Source of the DNA: Candidatus Binatia bacterium
Lineage (GTDB): Bacteria > Desulfobacterota > Binatia > UBA12015
Reading direction: 5' to 3'
Length of the DNA: 64,000 bases
NCBI GenBank assembly: GCA_029243485.1
Contig: JAQWRY010000072.1
Coordinates: forward strand, 98,282 to 162,281
Positions 38,357-47,045 of this stretch are shown piece by piece; within the stretch, counting starts at the first letter, position 1, and each line of letters starts with the position of its first letter. The notes under the pieces were generated by a model that worked only from the letters and a program-made list of their open reading frames with translations, had not been told where the DNA came from and made no database searches. A program made the translations under genes and the position numbers.

Positions 38357-39501
38357 GCCGCACCGAGATCGCGATCGCCGGCGCGTTCGAGCATCCGACG
38401 CGGTGGGCACCCGACAAGACCTCTTACCAGATCGCGGCCGAAGCGGCGCGGGGAGCCCTCGCCGAGGCAGGTCTGACCTTCGGCGACGTCGACGGCTACG
38501 CCTGCTCGGGTGTCGGTCCGATCGGCGTCCTCTCGATGTGCCACCATCTGAACCTTCAGCCGGATTGGCTCGATTCGACCTCCATCGGCGGATCGTCCTT
38601 TGTGGCCCAGGTTCTGAACGCGGCCGCCGCGATCCGTGACGGGCTGTGCACCACCGTCTTGATCACGTACGGCAGCACGGCGGCATCGGACCGGTTCGCC
38701 GTCGGCACGGGCGGCGGAACGGCCGGGGACCCGCCGGATGCGTTCGAGGGGGTTTACGGACCGACCGTCGTCGGCGCCTATGGGATGGTCGCCCAGCGGC
38801 ACATGCATCAGTACGGAACGACGAGCGAGCAGCTCGCGGAGATCGCGGTCACGATGCGCCGGCACGCCGGCCTGAATCCGAACGCGAAGTACCGCGATCC
38901 GATCACGGTCGAAGACGTGCTCGCGTCGCGGATCATCTCGTCACCGCTTCATCTTCTGGACTGTTGTGTGATCTCGGACGGCGGTGGTGCCCTTGTCGTG
39001 ACTTCGGAGGAGCGGGCCAAGGATCTCGCGACCCGACCGGTGCGCGTCCTCGGGGGCGGGATCGCCGCGCGTCACTCCGGCATCGGTGAGCGCGACATCA
39101 CCGACATCGCCGCGCGGCAATCCGGAAAGCGCGCATTCGAGCGCGCGGGAGTCGGGCGCGACGACATCGATCTTTGCATGATCTACGACTCGTTCACGAT
39201 CACCGTCCTCTCGACGCTCGAGAACCTCGGCTTCTGCGAGGCCGGGGAGGGGGGCGCCTTCGTGCAGGGAGGGCGAATCGGTCTCGGTGGCGCATTGCCG
39301 TTGAATCTCGATGGGGGCGGGCTCTCGTCGAACCATCCGGGGATGCGCGGCATGTTCCTCGTCATCGAAGCGGCGAAGCAGCTCCGCGGGGAGTGTGGCG
39401 AGCGGCAGGTCGAGAACGCCGAGGTCGCGCTTTGTCACGGAACGGGTGGCTACCTCGGTATCCAACACAGCGGCGCGACGCTGATCCTGGGAGGGGCGTG
39501 A
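38353..39501 (+). CDS. Thiolase-like protein (Ltp type), second copy
   Basis: A 382-residue thiolase-fold protein of the SCP-x/Ltp group: TEIAIAGAFEHPTRWAPDKT, AEAARGALAEAGLTFGDVDG, SIGGSSFVAQVLNAAAAIRD (no cysteine at the expected nucleophile position), YDSFTITVLSTLENLGFC, GGGLSSNHPGMRG and CHGTGGYLGIQHSG. Missing the catalytic Cys fits a retro-aldolase rather than a thiolase. It overlaps the alpha/beta hydrolase gene by 4 bases and is followed one base later by its own DUF35 partner. Confidence 0.82.
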   Translation: MSRTEIAIAGAFEHPTRWAPDKTSYQIAAEAARGALAEAGLTFGDVDGYACSGVGPIGVLSMCHHLNLQPDWLDSTSIGGSSFVAQVLNAAAAIRDGLCTTVLITYGSTAASDRFAVGTGGGTAGDPPDAFEGVYGPTVVGAYGMVAQRHMHQYGTTSEQLAEIAVTMRRHAGLNPNAKYRDPITVEDVLASRIISSPLHLLDCCVISDGGGALVVTSEERAKDLATRPVRVLGGGIAARHSGIGERDITDIAARQSGKRAFERAGVGRDDIDLCMIYDSFTITVLSTLENLGFCEAGEGGAFVQGGRIGLGGALPLNLDGGGLSSNHPGMRGMFLVIEAAKQLRGECGERQVENAEVALCHGTGGYLGIQHSGATLILGGA

Positions 39502-39502
39502 C

Positions 39503-39922
39503 ATGGCAGATCGCCGTCCTGGAAAGCCGGTTCCACGAGCCGACGAGGAATCCAAGGGATACTGGGAAGCGTGCCGGCGACATGAGCTTCGCGTACAGCG
39601 CTGTCGTTCGTGCAGCCAGCTGCGGTTCTACCCGCGCGCGGTCTGTCCGGCGTGCATGTCGGGCGACGTGGAGTGGGCTCTGTGCTCGGGGCGCGGAGAG
39701 GTCTACACGTTCACGGTCACGCACCAGAATCACTCGCCGGGTTTCCGGGAGTCGCTGCCCTACGTCCTGGCCTACGTCGAACTGGAAGAGGGCGTTCAGA
39801 TGCTGACCAACATCGTCGACTGTCCGCCCGACGACGTGAAGATCGGGATGCCGGTCGAAGTCACGTTCGAGGACGTCACCGATGAGATCGCCATCCCGCG
39901 ATTCCGGCCCCGCGCGTCATGA
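39503..39922 (+). CDS. DUF35 OB-fold/zinc-ribbon protein, second copy
   Basis: A 139-residue DUF35 protein: N-terminal helix EESKGYWEACRRHELRVQRC, zinc ribbon RCRSCSQLRFYPRAVCPACM, OB-fold GEVYTFTVTHQNHSPGFRES and LAYVELEEGVQMLTNIVDC. It is the same length as the first copy but clearly diverged, suggesting two parallel complexes with different substrates. Its stop overlaps the PHP gene start (ATGA). Confidence 0.9.
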   Translation: MADRRPGKPVPRADEESKGYWEACRRHELRVQRCRSCSQLRFYPRAVCPACMSGDVEWALCSGRGEVYTFTVTHQNHSPGFRESLPYVLAYVELEEGVQMLTNIVDCPPDDVKIGMPVEVTFEDVTDEIAIPRFRPRAS

Positions 39923-40563
39923 TCCTCGATCTTCATCTGCACTCGGAGCTCTCCGACGACAGCCGGGCGAAGGTCGAGACGTATCTGAAGATCCTCATGC
40001 GCAAGCGGGAGGAACGGCCGCTTGACGGAATCGTCGTGACCGAGCACCGGCGCTTCGATCTCGACGTCGACTATCGCGCCCTCGAAGATCAGTACGAGCT
40101 GCGAGTCCTGCGTGGCGCGGAAGTCGAGAGCGAGTACGGCCACATCCTTCTCTACGGGGTGAACGAGGACATTCTGGGACGCTTCGACTTCACCGACATC
40201 CGGCTCCCCGCGCAGGAAGTGATCTCCGAGGTCGAGCGTCTGGGAGGCATCGCGACGCCCTGCCATCCGGGTCGCTCTAACGTCGGGCTGTGCGCCCACT
40301 ACGAATCGAAGCCGGCGCTCGAGGGCGTCATCGCGGTCGAGGCCCTCAACGGCGGCAGCAAGGGACCAGAGAACGATCGCGTGCAGGATCTCATGACCGA
40401 TCACGGCTACTTCGGTTTCGGCGGTAGCGATTCCCACCTGGCGAGCTTCATCGGCATCTGCGCCACCGACTTCGAGGACGACATTGCGGACGAGCAGGCT
40501 CTGGTCTCGGCGCTCAAGGCCGGGCGTTACAAAGCCGTGGACTTTCGCCCCGGTCCGGGCTGA
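39919..40563 (+). CDS. PHP-domain metal-dependent phosphoesterase-like protein
   Basis: A 214-residue PHP-fold protein. Metal-ligand motifs in order: DLHLHSELSDDSR, VTEHRRFD, RGAEVESEYGHILLYG, GIATPCHPGRSN, and GFGGSDSHLASFIG. Stand-alone PHP proteins hydrolyse phosphate esters such as histidinol phosphate or nucleotide derivatives; the specific substrate is not visible. Coupled by overlap to the DUF35 gene. Confidence 0.85.
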   Translation: MILDLHLHSELSDDSRAKVETYLKILMRKREERPLDGIVVTEHRRFDLDVDYRALEDQYELRVLRGAEVESEYGHILLYGVNEDILGRFDFTDIRLPAQEVISEVERLGGIATPCHPGRSNVGLCAHYESKPALEGVIAVEALNGGSKGPENDRVQDLMTDHGYFGFGGSDSHLASFIGICATDFEDDIADEQALVSALKAGRYKAVDFRPGPG

Positions 40564-40724
40564 CCTGGATTCGTGGTATGGGTCGGCCTACGCGCGACCG
40601 AGGAAGGTCGGGTCGAGGTCGGCTGGAGAGCCGCTCGCCCGTCGCGCAGGACACCGGAGAGGACGAAGCTGCTCAGCAGGGCGATAGTGAGGATGGCGAT
40701 CAACGATGCGCTCCGGGTACGCAT
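40527..40724 (-). CDS. Possible small exported or membrane-anchored protein
   Basis: A 65-residue frame on the strand opposite to its neighbours: basic start MRTRSAS, hydrophobic segment LIAILTIALLSSFVLSGVL, then a Ser/Thr/Pro-rich hydrophilic tail. GAGGA lies 7 bases before ATG 40724. The signal-peptide shape and ribosome site favour a gene; the overlap with the PHP gene 3' end and lack of any family keep it tentative. It fills most of the 223-bp gap between the PHP and acyltransferase genes. Confidence 0.35.
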   Translation of the reverse strand: MRTRSASLIAILTIALLSSFVLSGVLRDGRAALQPTSTRPSSVARRPTHTTNPGQPGPGRKSTAL

Positions 40725-40786
40725 GCCCGGGTCCTCATGCACCAGGATCGCCCGGTCGCGAACCCGCGCTCGGCAGTCGCAGAGCC

Positions 40787-41719
40787 ATGACTGACCTCGC
40801 CACACCTCACCGTCACCACGAGCCGACGACGGGCCTCCGCGTGGATCTCGAGTTCGCCCTGCTCAAGGGTGTCCTCGGTCTGATGCACGCCGTGCCGTCC
40901 GAGCCGCTCAGGTCCCTGGTCGGCGGGATCGTCTCCCGGGGCGGGATGGCGATGCCGCGGCTTCGCCGGGTCGGCCTGGAGAACCTACAAGCGGCGTTCC
41001 CGGAACGTGATCATGCCTGGTGTGAGAAGACTCTTCAGGCCTCGTTTCGCAATCTGGGCTACTTGGCCGCCGAGCTTGCCCATTTCGACGAGCTGAACGC
41101 CGATAACATCTTCGACGTCGTCGGATTCAGCTCAGCGGAATCCGAGACGGCCTTCCGGGAGCTCATCGCGAATCGGCAGCGGCTCATCGCCACGGCTCAC
41201 TTCGGCAACTGGGAGCTCCTGGTGCAGGCCGCTGGCTATTCGGGGGCCCCGTTTCACGTCGTTCACCGGTCGCTGAAGAACGGCAAGGTCGACGACCTCC
41301 TGACGGCCGTCCGAGGCCTCGCGGGGACGAAGGTCGTTTACAAGCACGCGGCGGCACGCGACGTCCTCCGTTTGCTGCGCAAGGGGGCCTGCGTCGTTGT
41401 GCCGATCGATCAGCACGCTCCGGGAGGGTCGGGAATCCCGATCCCGTTCTTCGGGCGTCCGGCAAACACGACCCCGGGCCCGGCAAGGCTCGCCCAGATC
41501 GCTCAGGTGCCCATCCAGGTCGTCGTGCTCGCTCGGGTCGGGGACTCTGGGAAGCACCAACTTATCTCGCGGCCGCCGATCGATCCGCCCCCGCGGGGCA
41601 AGGATCCCGCGGCGCTGGTCGAGGTGACCACGAAGCTGAACGAGCAGCTCGAGGCGATCATCCGCGAGTACCCCGAACAATGGCTCTGGATGCACCGCCG
41701 TTGGCGCGTTCCCGCTTGA
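40787..41719 (+). CDS. LpxL/HtrB-type lysophospholipid (lipid A) acyltransferase-like protein
   Basis: A 310-residue inner-membrane acyltransferase of the LpxL/HtrB/LPLAT family. N-terminal hydrophobic segment, then the catalytic H-x4-E motif in IATAHFGNWELLVQAAGYSG, followed by FHVVHRSLKNGKVDDLL, LLRKGACVVVPIDQHAPGGS (second conserved block), GIPIPFFGRPANTTPGPARL and EYPEQWLWMHRRW at the C-terminus. It should add a secondary acyl chain to lipid A or a related lipid. ATG 40787 gives the usual length; an upstream extension is not conserved-looking. Confidence 0.88.
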   Translation: MTDLATPHRHHEPTTGLRVDLEFALLKGVLGLMHAVPSEPLRSLVGGIVSRGGMAMPRLRRVGLENLQAAFPERDHAWCEKTLQASFRNLGYLAAELAHFDELNADNIFDVVGFSSAESETAFRELIANRQRLIATAHFGNWELLVQAAGYSGAPFHVVHRSLKNGKVDDLLTAVRGLAGTKVVYKHAAARDVLRLLRKGACVVVPIDQHAPGGSGIPIPFFGRPANTTPGPARLAQIAQVPIQVVVLARVGDSGKHQLISRPPIDPPPRGKDPAALVEVTTKLNEQLEAIIREYPEQWLWMHRRWRVPA

Positions 41720-41750
41720 ACCACCACCCCTACCGGCGGTAAGAAGGTGC

Positions 41751-42122
41751 ATGGCTTCGAGCCGCCGCAAGCGGAAACGCGCTGCAGCCTCGCAAAAGGC
41801 TCTCGCCGAGGTGCGAGGCAAGCTCGAGACTGCGCAGGAGGCGAAGATCTCCGCGGTCTCGCAGAGCACCGAGAGCCTGCGCGAGGAGAACGAGGCACTC
41901 GAAGAGCGCCTGACCGAGATGGTTCAGGAGATCGGCCAGCTTCGGTTCGTGGTCGATCGGGTGCCGCAGCTCGAGCGGGAGCTCCGCGCGAAGGACCTGC
42001 GGATCGCCGAGGCCGAGGCGGAAACCGACCGCCTCCGTGCGGCGCTGGACAGCGGGCGCCCGACGGCTCGTGCCGCCGCGGCCGCATCGCAAGCCGCGCG
42101 CCTCTTCGGTGCCGGGCGGTAG
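41751..42122 (+). CDS. Small coiled-coil protein, unknown function
   Basis: A 123-residue hydrophilic protein: basic N-terminus SSRRKRKRAAASQKALAEVR, then about 75 residues with heptad periodicity (STESLREENEALEERLTEMV, FVVDRVPQLERELRAKDLRI), and an alanine-rich end. No membrane segment or known family. It follows the acyltransferase by 31 bp on the same strand. Confidence 0.55.
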   Translation: MASSRRKRKRAAASQKALAEVRGKLETAQEAKISAVSQSTESLREENEALEERLTEMVQEIGQLRFVVDRVPQLERELRAKDLRIAEAEAETDRLRAALDSGRPTARAAAAASQAARLFGAGR

Positions 42123-42199
42123 CGGGCCGCGCTCGGCGGCGACCCAGAGGGGTGGGCCCCGGGAAGTTGCAACCGAGGTCCAAGGTGGCCTAGGTTGGG

Positions 42200-42217
42200 C
42201 AATCGATCGATCGATTG
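42200..42217. promoter_or_regulatory. 18-bp perfect palindrome, probable TetR operator
   Basis: CAATCGATCGATCGATTG is perfectly self-complementary and ends 14 bases before the TetR start. TetR-family repressors usually bind palindromes of this size in their own promoters, so this is a good candidate for autoregulation and control of the coupled dehydrogenase. Confidence 0.6.
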
Positions 42218-42231
42218 AATTGCGGCCGCCC

Positions 42232-42885
42232 GTGAAGCCTGAAACCGAAAACACCAGATACTCCCCGCGCCAGAATACGAAGGCGCGGATTCTTCAAGCT
42301 GCACAGGAGGTTTTCGCCGAGCGCGGCTTCGAGGGCGCGTCCACGCGAGAGATTGCCTCGCGGGCCGACGTCAACATTTCGAGCCTGCATTATCACTGGG
42401 ATTCGAAGGAAACCCTGTACCGCGCGATCTTCGCCCACATCTACCGCCAGCTCGTCGAGCTCGTTCAGGACGAAATTACGCGTCCGGGATCGCCCGCGGA
42501 GGCGCGTGCGATGATTGATCGCACGATGGGGCTGATCTTCGACGCGTTCGCGAACGAGCCGACCATTCCGAAGCTGCTTCTGCGTCGGCTCATCGAGGCA
42601 CCGGATCTCGACGACGCCGCGGCGTCCGCCCTCAGTCCGTCCTGGAAAGTCTTCCAGGAATGGGCGCGGCGGTTCTCGGGCGACGAGATCTCGGCGCAAG
42701 ACATCTCATTCCTGCTGCTCTCGGTGCAGTCGGCATTGCTGGTTTCGATGCTGGACTCGCCTCACGTCAACATGATGCTGGGCGGTTCAATTCAGGAGTC
42801 GAAGCGGCGTGTGCGTCTGCGCAGGCAGGTCATTTCCCTTGTCGAGAACCTCATGGGTGTCGCCGACGCCGAGGAATCCGCGTGA
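42232..42885 (+). CDS. TetR-family transcriptional regulator
   Basis: A 217-residue repressor. The DNA-binding domain is RQNTKARILQAAQEVFAERG, FEGASTREIASRADVNISSL, HYHWDSKETLYRAIFAHIYR, i.e. a complete TetR_N with its HTH. The C-terminal ligand domain contains FANEPTIPKLLLRRLIEAPD, resembling the CecR/DUF1956 or fatty-acid-type TetR groups. GTG 42232 gives a normal N-terminus; the open frame extends further but without resemblance. Its stop overlaps the dehydrogenase start (GTGA). Confidence 0.9.
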   Translation: MKPETENTRYSPRQNTKARILQAAQEVFAERGFEGASTREIASRADVNISSLHYHWDSKETLYRAIFAHIYRQLVELVQDEITRPGSPAEARAMIDRTMGLIFDAFANEPTIPKLLLRRLIEAPDLDDAAASALSPSWKVFQEWARRFSGDEISAQDISFLLLSVQSALLVSMLDSPHVNMMLGGSIQESKRRVRLRRQVISLVENLMGVADAEESA

Positions 42886-43892
42886 AGGCTTTCATTACCG
42901 CTTCGATAGATGCTGCAAATCTCACTCGGCTTCAGAAGCACATGGACATACACGTCGAAGACTGGAAGACGACCAAGAACATCTTCTTCGACGGCGATGC
43001 GTTTGCCAAGCGTATTTTGGAAGAGGGCTGCGACGTCGTGATCGTCGAGGCGGACCTGGTCCAGAAGGAAGTTCTCGAGGCATGCGACCTCAAGATGATC
43101 GGCGCGTGCCGTGGCGACCCTGTCAACATCGATGTCGAAGCGTCGACGAAGAAGGGGATTCCCGTCTTCTATACGCCTGCGCGCAACGCCGAGGCGGTGG
43201 CCGATCTCACACTCTGCTTCATGCTGATGATCGCGCGCAACGTGTACAACGCCGTGTCGTTCGTGAAGGGAAAGCGTGAGCAGTTAGACAACGCGGGCGA
43301 CTATCTGAAGATGTACGAGTCGATGACGGGGGTCGAGCTCTTCGGTCGCACCGTCGGTATCGTCGGATTCGGCGCCATCGGGCAGCGGGTCGCTCAGCGC
43401 GTCCGCCCCTTCGGGTCGCGCATCGTCGCGTATGACCCGTTCGTGCCGGAGTCCGTGTTCGAAGAGCTGGGCGTCGAGAAGGCCGAGCTCGACACGGTCA
43501 TGTCCGAGGCGGATTTCCTCACGATCCACGCTCCGGACATTCCCGAGACAAAGGGGATGATCGGCGCCCGGGAGATCGGCCTCTTGAAGGACGGCGTCTA
43601 CTTCGTCAACACGGGTCGCGCCGCCACGGTCGAGGAAGAGCCGCTTTACGAGGCGTGCGCCTCCGGCAAGATCCGGGCAGCTGCGTTCGATGTGTTCTGG
43701 AAGGAACCCGTTCAGCCGGGCGATCGGTTTGTCGTCCTGCCGAACGTCATCGCGACGCCCCACATCGGCGGTGCGTCGCACGACGTGGTGACCCACCAGA
43801 GCACGATCATGTGCGATTGCATCGAAGCCTGGCTGGAGAAACGGCGCCCGCGCTTCCTCGCAAACCCGGACGTTTTTCCCGGCGACTCCTGA
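42882..43892 (+). CDS. D-isomer-specific 2-hydroxyacid dehydrogenase (PGDH-like)
   Basis: A 336-residue NAD-dependent dehydrogenase of the formate/glycerate family. The catalytic domain flanks a Rossmann domain: VAYTPARNAEAVADLTL-like segment (here PVFYTPARNAEAVADLTLCF), TVGIVGFGAIGQRVAQRVRP (GxGxxG), substrate Arg in VNTGRAATVEEEPL, DVFWKEPVQPGDRFVVLPNV and catalytic His in IATPHIGGASHDVV. The dedicated TetR coupling suggests an inducible catabolic role rather than serine biosynthesis. Substrate unknown. Confidence 0.88.
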   Translation: MKAFITASIDAANLTRLQKHMDIHVEDWKTTKNIFFDGDAFAKRILEEGCDVVIVEADLVQKEVLEACDLKMIGACRGDPVNIDVEASTKKGIPVFYTPARNAEAVADLTLCFMLMIARNVYNAVSFVKGKREQLDNAGDYLKMYESMTGVELFGRTVGIVGFGAIGQRVAQRVRPFGSRIVAYDPFVPESVFEELGVEKAELDTVMSEADFLTIHAPDIPETKGMIGAREIGLLKDGVYFVNTGRAATVEEEPLYEACASGKIRAAAFDVFWKEPVQPGDRFVVLPNVIATPHIGGASHDVVTHQSTIMCDCIEAWLEKRRPRFLANPDVFPGDS

Positions 43893-43899
43893 GCTTGCT

Positions 43900-43926
43900 C
43901 TGCGGCGCTTCTGAGCGCGGCCGCAG
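43900..43926. other. GC-rich hairpin between dehydrogenase and ABC genes
   Basis: CTGCGGCGC and GCGC...CGCAG arms around TTCTGA form an imperfect hairpin 8 bases after the dehydrogenase stop. No T-run follows, so at best a weak terminator. Confidence 0.25.
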
Positions 43927-44010
43927 GTTCGTGTCGACTGAGCGTGCGCCCGCATGGTGGGGAGAGCGCTTGCCCGACCGCCCGGAACCGCCGTACCGTG
44001 GGAGTTCACG

Positions 44011-44961
44011 ATGATCGAGGTTTCCCATTTGACGAAGCGGTTTGGCGACTTCGTTGCGGTCGACGACCTCTCGTTCTCGGTCGGCACCGGAGAATGCGTC
44101 GGGTTCCTCGGTCCCAACGGTGCCGGTAAGACGACCACGATGCGCGTCATCGCGGGAATCTTTCCTCCGACGACCGGCATCGTGCGCGTCGGCGGGCACG
44201 ACGTTCGACGCGAGCCGAATGCCGCGCGCCGCGTGCTCGGATACTTCCCCGAGAACGCGCCGTTCTATCCGGAGATGAGCGTCGAGGGGTACCTGGCGTT
44301 CGTTGCCCGGGCGAAGCGCATCGAGCGTGCCGCGCGCGCGGGCCATGTGGAAAAGGCGCTCGCGGCGTGCGGCCTCGGTGAGGTGCGCCGGCGGCTCGTC
44401 GGGAAGCTCAGCAAGGGGTTCCGCCAACGAGTTGGTCTTTCGCAGGCGCTGCTCGGTGATCCCGATGTGCTCGTGCTCGACGAGCCCACGTCGGGGCTGG
44501 ATCCGGGGCAGGTTACCGAGATTCGCGAGCTCGTGAAGAGCCTGCGTGGGCAGCGCACGATCGTTTTTTCGAGCCACGTTCTGTCCGAGGTGAGCCAGGT
44601 CGCCCAGCGGGTCGTCATCGTGGACCGGGGAAGGCTCGTCGCCGAGGACAGTCCCGCGGGTCTGTCGGAGCGCCTCGCGGGCGCGATGCCGTTGTGGGTG
44701 CGGGCCGACGTGGAGCCGAGCGAGCTCGGCACGGCGTTGTCCGGGGTCGACGGTGTGGAGTCCGCCGAGTCTTGGGACGGGCGCGTTCGGCTCATCGTTG
44801 CCGATGAGAGCGCGGTCGAGAGGGTGTCGCGCGAGGTGAGCGCGCGGGGCTGGGTGATTCTCGAACTTCGGAGAGAGGCACTGTCGCTCGAAGACATCTT
44901 CTTGCGTCTCGTGCGAGAACCGGCGCAGCGAGCGGCGCGGGAGGCCGAGGCGCGCTCGTGA
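44011..44961 (+). CDS. ABC transporter ATP-binding protein (GldA-like)
   Basis: A 316-residue ATPase. ATG 44011 (MIEVSHLTKRFGDFVAVDDL) has GGAG at 44001-44004. Walker A FLGPNGAGKTTTMRVIAG, signature VGKLSKGFRQRVGLSQALLG, Walker B VLVLDEPTSGLDPGQ, switch His in FSSHVLSEVSQVAQRV. A C-terminal regulatory domain of about 90 residues follows. Together with the next three genes it forms a Gld-like ABC-2 transport system, which outside Bacteroidetes is common but of unknown cargo. Coupled to the permease by GTGA overlap. Confidence 0.9.
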   Translation: MIEVSHLTKRFGDFVAVDDLSFSVGTGECVGFLGPNGAGKTTTMRVIAGIFPPTTGIVRVGGHDVRREPNAARRVLGYFPENAPFYPEMSVEGYLAFVARAKRIERAARAGHVEKALAACGLGEVRRRLVGKLSKGFRQRVGLSQALLGDPDVLVLDEPTSGLDPGQVTEIRELVKSLRGQRTIVFSSHVLSEVSQVAQRVVIVDRGRLVAEDSPAGLSERLAGAMPLWVRADVEPSELGTALSGVDGVESAESWDGRVRLIVADESAVERVSREVSARGWVILELRREALSLEDIFLRLVREPAQRAAREAEARS

Positions 44962-45695
44962 TTGCGGTGGTGCGCAAAGAGCTGGTCTCGTATTTCAGCT
45001 CGCTTCTGGCGTACGTAGTCGTTGCGCTGTTCCTGTCCGTTTCGGGGTTCTACTTCTACTCGAACTTGTCGTTCTTTCTCCTGTCGGGCGGCTTCGATCT
45101 GACGCGGGGCCTCTGGCAGTATCAGTTCCTGGACATGCGGCAGTATATGCTCACTCTGCTGCCGCTGCTCACGATGCGCCTCTTCGCAGAAGAGCGACGC
45201 CTCGGCACGCTCGAGCTGATGTGGACCTACCCTCTGCGCGACGTGGAGATCGTTCTCGGCAAGTACGTGGCGGCGCTCCTCGTACTCCTGCTGATGTTGG
45301 CCGGCACGCTGCTGTATCCGCTTCTGCTGTTGCCGGCGGAAGCCTCGTTGCCGGTGAACGCGATCGCTGCGGGCTATCTGGGGTTGTTCCTTCTCGGTGC
45401 GGCCTTTCTGGCGTGTGGGATTCTGATTTCCGCGCTCACTGAGAGCCAGGTTCTCGCGGCGGCGGTGACGTACAGCGTGCTGCTCTTGTTCTGGGTTCTC
45501 ACCTGGAACGAGGCGGCGGTCGGGGCGCCGGTCTTGTGGGTGCTGAGCCAGTTGTCGTTGTTCGATCGGCTCTACGTCTTCGTGCAGGGCGGGATCGACA
45601 CCGCGGACGTCACGTTCCTCGTGCTGTTCAGCGGGGTATTTCTCGCGTGGACGCTCCAATGTCTCGGATCTCGTCGTTGGCGGGGCGTGAAGTGA
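44958..45695 (+). CDS. ABC-2 type permease (GldF-like)
   Basis: A 245-residue inner-membrane protein with six helices, e.g. LLAYVVVALFLSVSGFYFYS, and the ABC-2 permease motif TMRLFAEERRLGTLELMWTY PLRD in the second cytoplasmic region (broken here to respect length). The order helix, periplasmic loop, MRLFAEE cluster matches GldF. Overlaps both neighbours by 4 bases. Confidence 0.88.
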   Translation: MIAVVRKELVSYFSSLLAYVVVALFLSVSGFYFYSNLSFFLLSGGFDLTRGLWQYQFLDMRQYMLTLLPLLTMRLFAEERRLGTLELMWTYPLRDVEIVLGKYVAALLVLLLMLAGTLLYPLLLLPAEASLPVNAIAAGYLGLFLLGAAFLACGILISALTESQVLAAAVTYSVLLLFWVLTWNEAAVGAPVLWVLSQLSLFDRLYVFVQGGIDTADVTFLVLFSGVFLAWTLQCLGSRRWRGVK

Positions 45696-47038
45696 ATCGG
45701 CAGGTCCTGCAATGGACGGCGTTCCTGCTCTCGGTCGCCGCGGTGCTGGCGGTTGCCGTCGCCGTGCAGGCGTTCTCCGAAGTGTGGCGTCGGCAGTTCG
45801 ACCTGACGCTTGCGCGGCGGCTCTCTCTGTCGAGCTACAGCACGTCAGTGCTCGAGCAGCTGCAGGATCCGCTCGAGATCGACTTCTACTACCGCCGGGG
45901 CGAGCGGATGCGCGCCCGGGACCTGCTCGAACGGATCGCGGACGCGTCGAGTCGCGTTCACTATGAGCTGATCGACATCGATCGAAATCCGCTTCAAGCG
46001 AAGGAAAACGGCGTCCGTCGGTTCGATCGAGCGGTCTTGTCGTACGATGGGCGCGAGTCCGTGACTCCGGCGGCAACGGAAGAGGCGTTGGTTGGTGGGA
46101 TAGCGCAGATCCTCGAGCAGCGACGACCGGTCCTCTATTTCGTCAACGACCACCGCGAGCGCACCACGCGGGTCGGGCATGCCGATCAGTTCGGTCGGGC
46201 CGCGCAGTTCCTGCGCGGCGAGGGATACGATCTCCTTCCGCTCTCGCTTCTGCAGCAGCCCGACGTCCCGCAGGACGCTTCGGCGGTCGTGCTGGCTGGG
46301 CCGGAGGTCGACTACGTCGAGCAGGAGATCGCGAAGTTGGAGGCCTATCTTCGCGGCGGGGGTTCGGTTCTCGTTCTCCTGGATCCCGCGGAGCTCCCCC
46401 GTCTCGCGTCCTGGATTGCGACACACGGGCTGGAGTTGGCGGACGACGTGGTGATCGATCAGGCCAACCGGGTCTACGGCAGCGATGGCACGAACGTTCT
46501 CGTGCCGTACTTCCGTGATCATCCCTCTGTGAACGCGCTGGAGACGCCTGCGGTTCTCGGACGGGGGCGCTCCGTCGGTGTGGCCGGCGGCGGCGACGGA
46601 GACGACGCGGATGACGTGCAGATCGTCGCGCGGACCGCTCGAGAGAGCTTCGCGGCGCACGGGGCGGAGCGGACGCGAGGCGGTTCGGTCGAGTTCGCTT
46701 CCGAGACGGATCGAGCCGGACCCATCGGTGTGATCGGAGCGTCGATCGTCGATACCGGGGGGCGGCTGCTCGTCGTCGGGGATGCGGACTTCGCGAGCGA
46801 CAACTTCGTCACGCTTCTCGGAAACAAGGACCTGCTGGTCACGCTCCTGGGCTGGCTCACCGAGCGTGAGGCGACGGGGGCGCGGGTGCGCGCCGATACC
46901 GCCGGCCTGGGGCCTTTGTCGCCGGTCTTCGTTTCGGAGCGCCTGGCGACGAAGATCTTCTGGCTCGCGGTGATCGTTCAGCCGGGGCTAGTGTTGCTGC
47001 TGGGCGTGGGCGTGGTCCTCCGCCGCCGGCGGCGGTGA
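45692..47038 (+). CDS. GldG-like ABC-associated periplasmic protein
   Basis: A 448-residue protein with an N-terminal helix (WTAFLLSVAAVLAVAVAVQA), a large periplasmic ABC_transp_aux/GldG domain (FDLTLARRLSLSSYSTSVLE, LEIDFYYRRGERMRARDLLE, VVLAGPEVDYVEQEIAKLEA, RGGGSVLVLLDPAELPRLAS) and a C-terminal helix with a very basic end (VLRRRRR). GTG 45692 is preferred to the ATG at 45659 because it gives the GTGA overlap seen across this operon. The protein couples to the ABC-2 permease in the membrane. Confidence 0.85.
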   Translation: MNRQVLQWTAFLLSVAAVLAVAVAVQAFSEVWRRQFDLTLARRLSLSSYSTSVLEQLQDPLEIDFYYRRGERMRARDLLERIADASSRVHYELIDIDRNPLQAKENGVRRFDRAVLSYDGRESVTPAATEEALVGGIAQILEQRRPVLYFVNDHRERTTRVGHADQFGRAAQFLRGEGYDLLPLSLLQQPDVPQDASAVVLAGPEVDYVEQEIAKLEAYLRGGGSVLVLLDPAELPRLASWIATHGLELADDVVIDQANRVYGSDGTNVLVPYFRDHPSVNALETPAVLGRGRSVGVAGGGDGDDADDVQIVARTARESFAAHGAERTRGGSVEFASETDRAGPIGVIGASIVDTGGRLLVVGDADFASDNFVTLLGNKDLLVTLLGWLTEREATGARVRADTAGLGPLSPVFVSERLATKIFWLAVIVQPGLVLLLGVGVVLRRRRR

Positions 47039-47045
47039 GGGCGGA

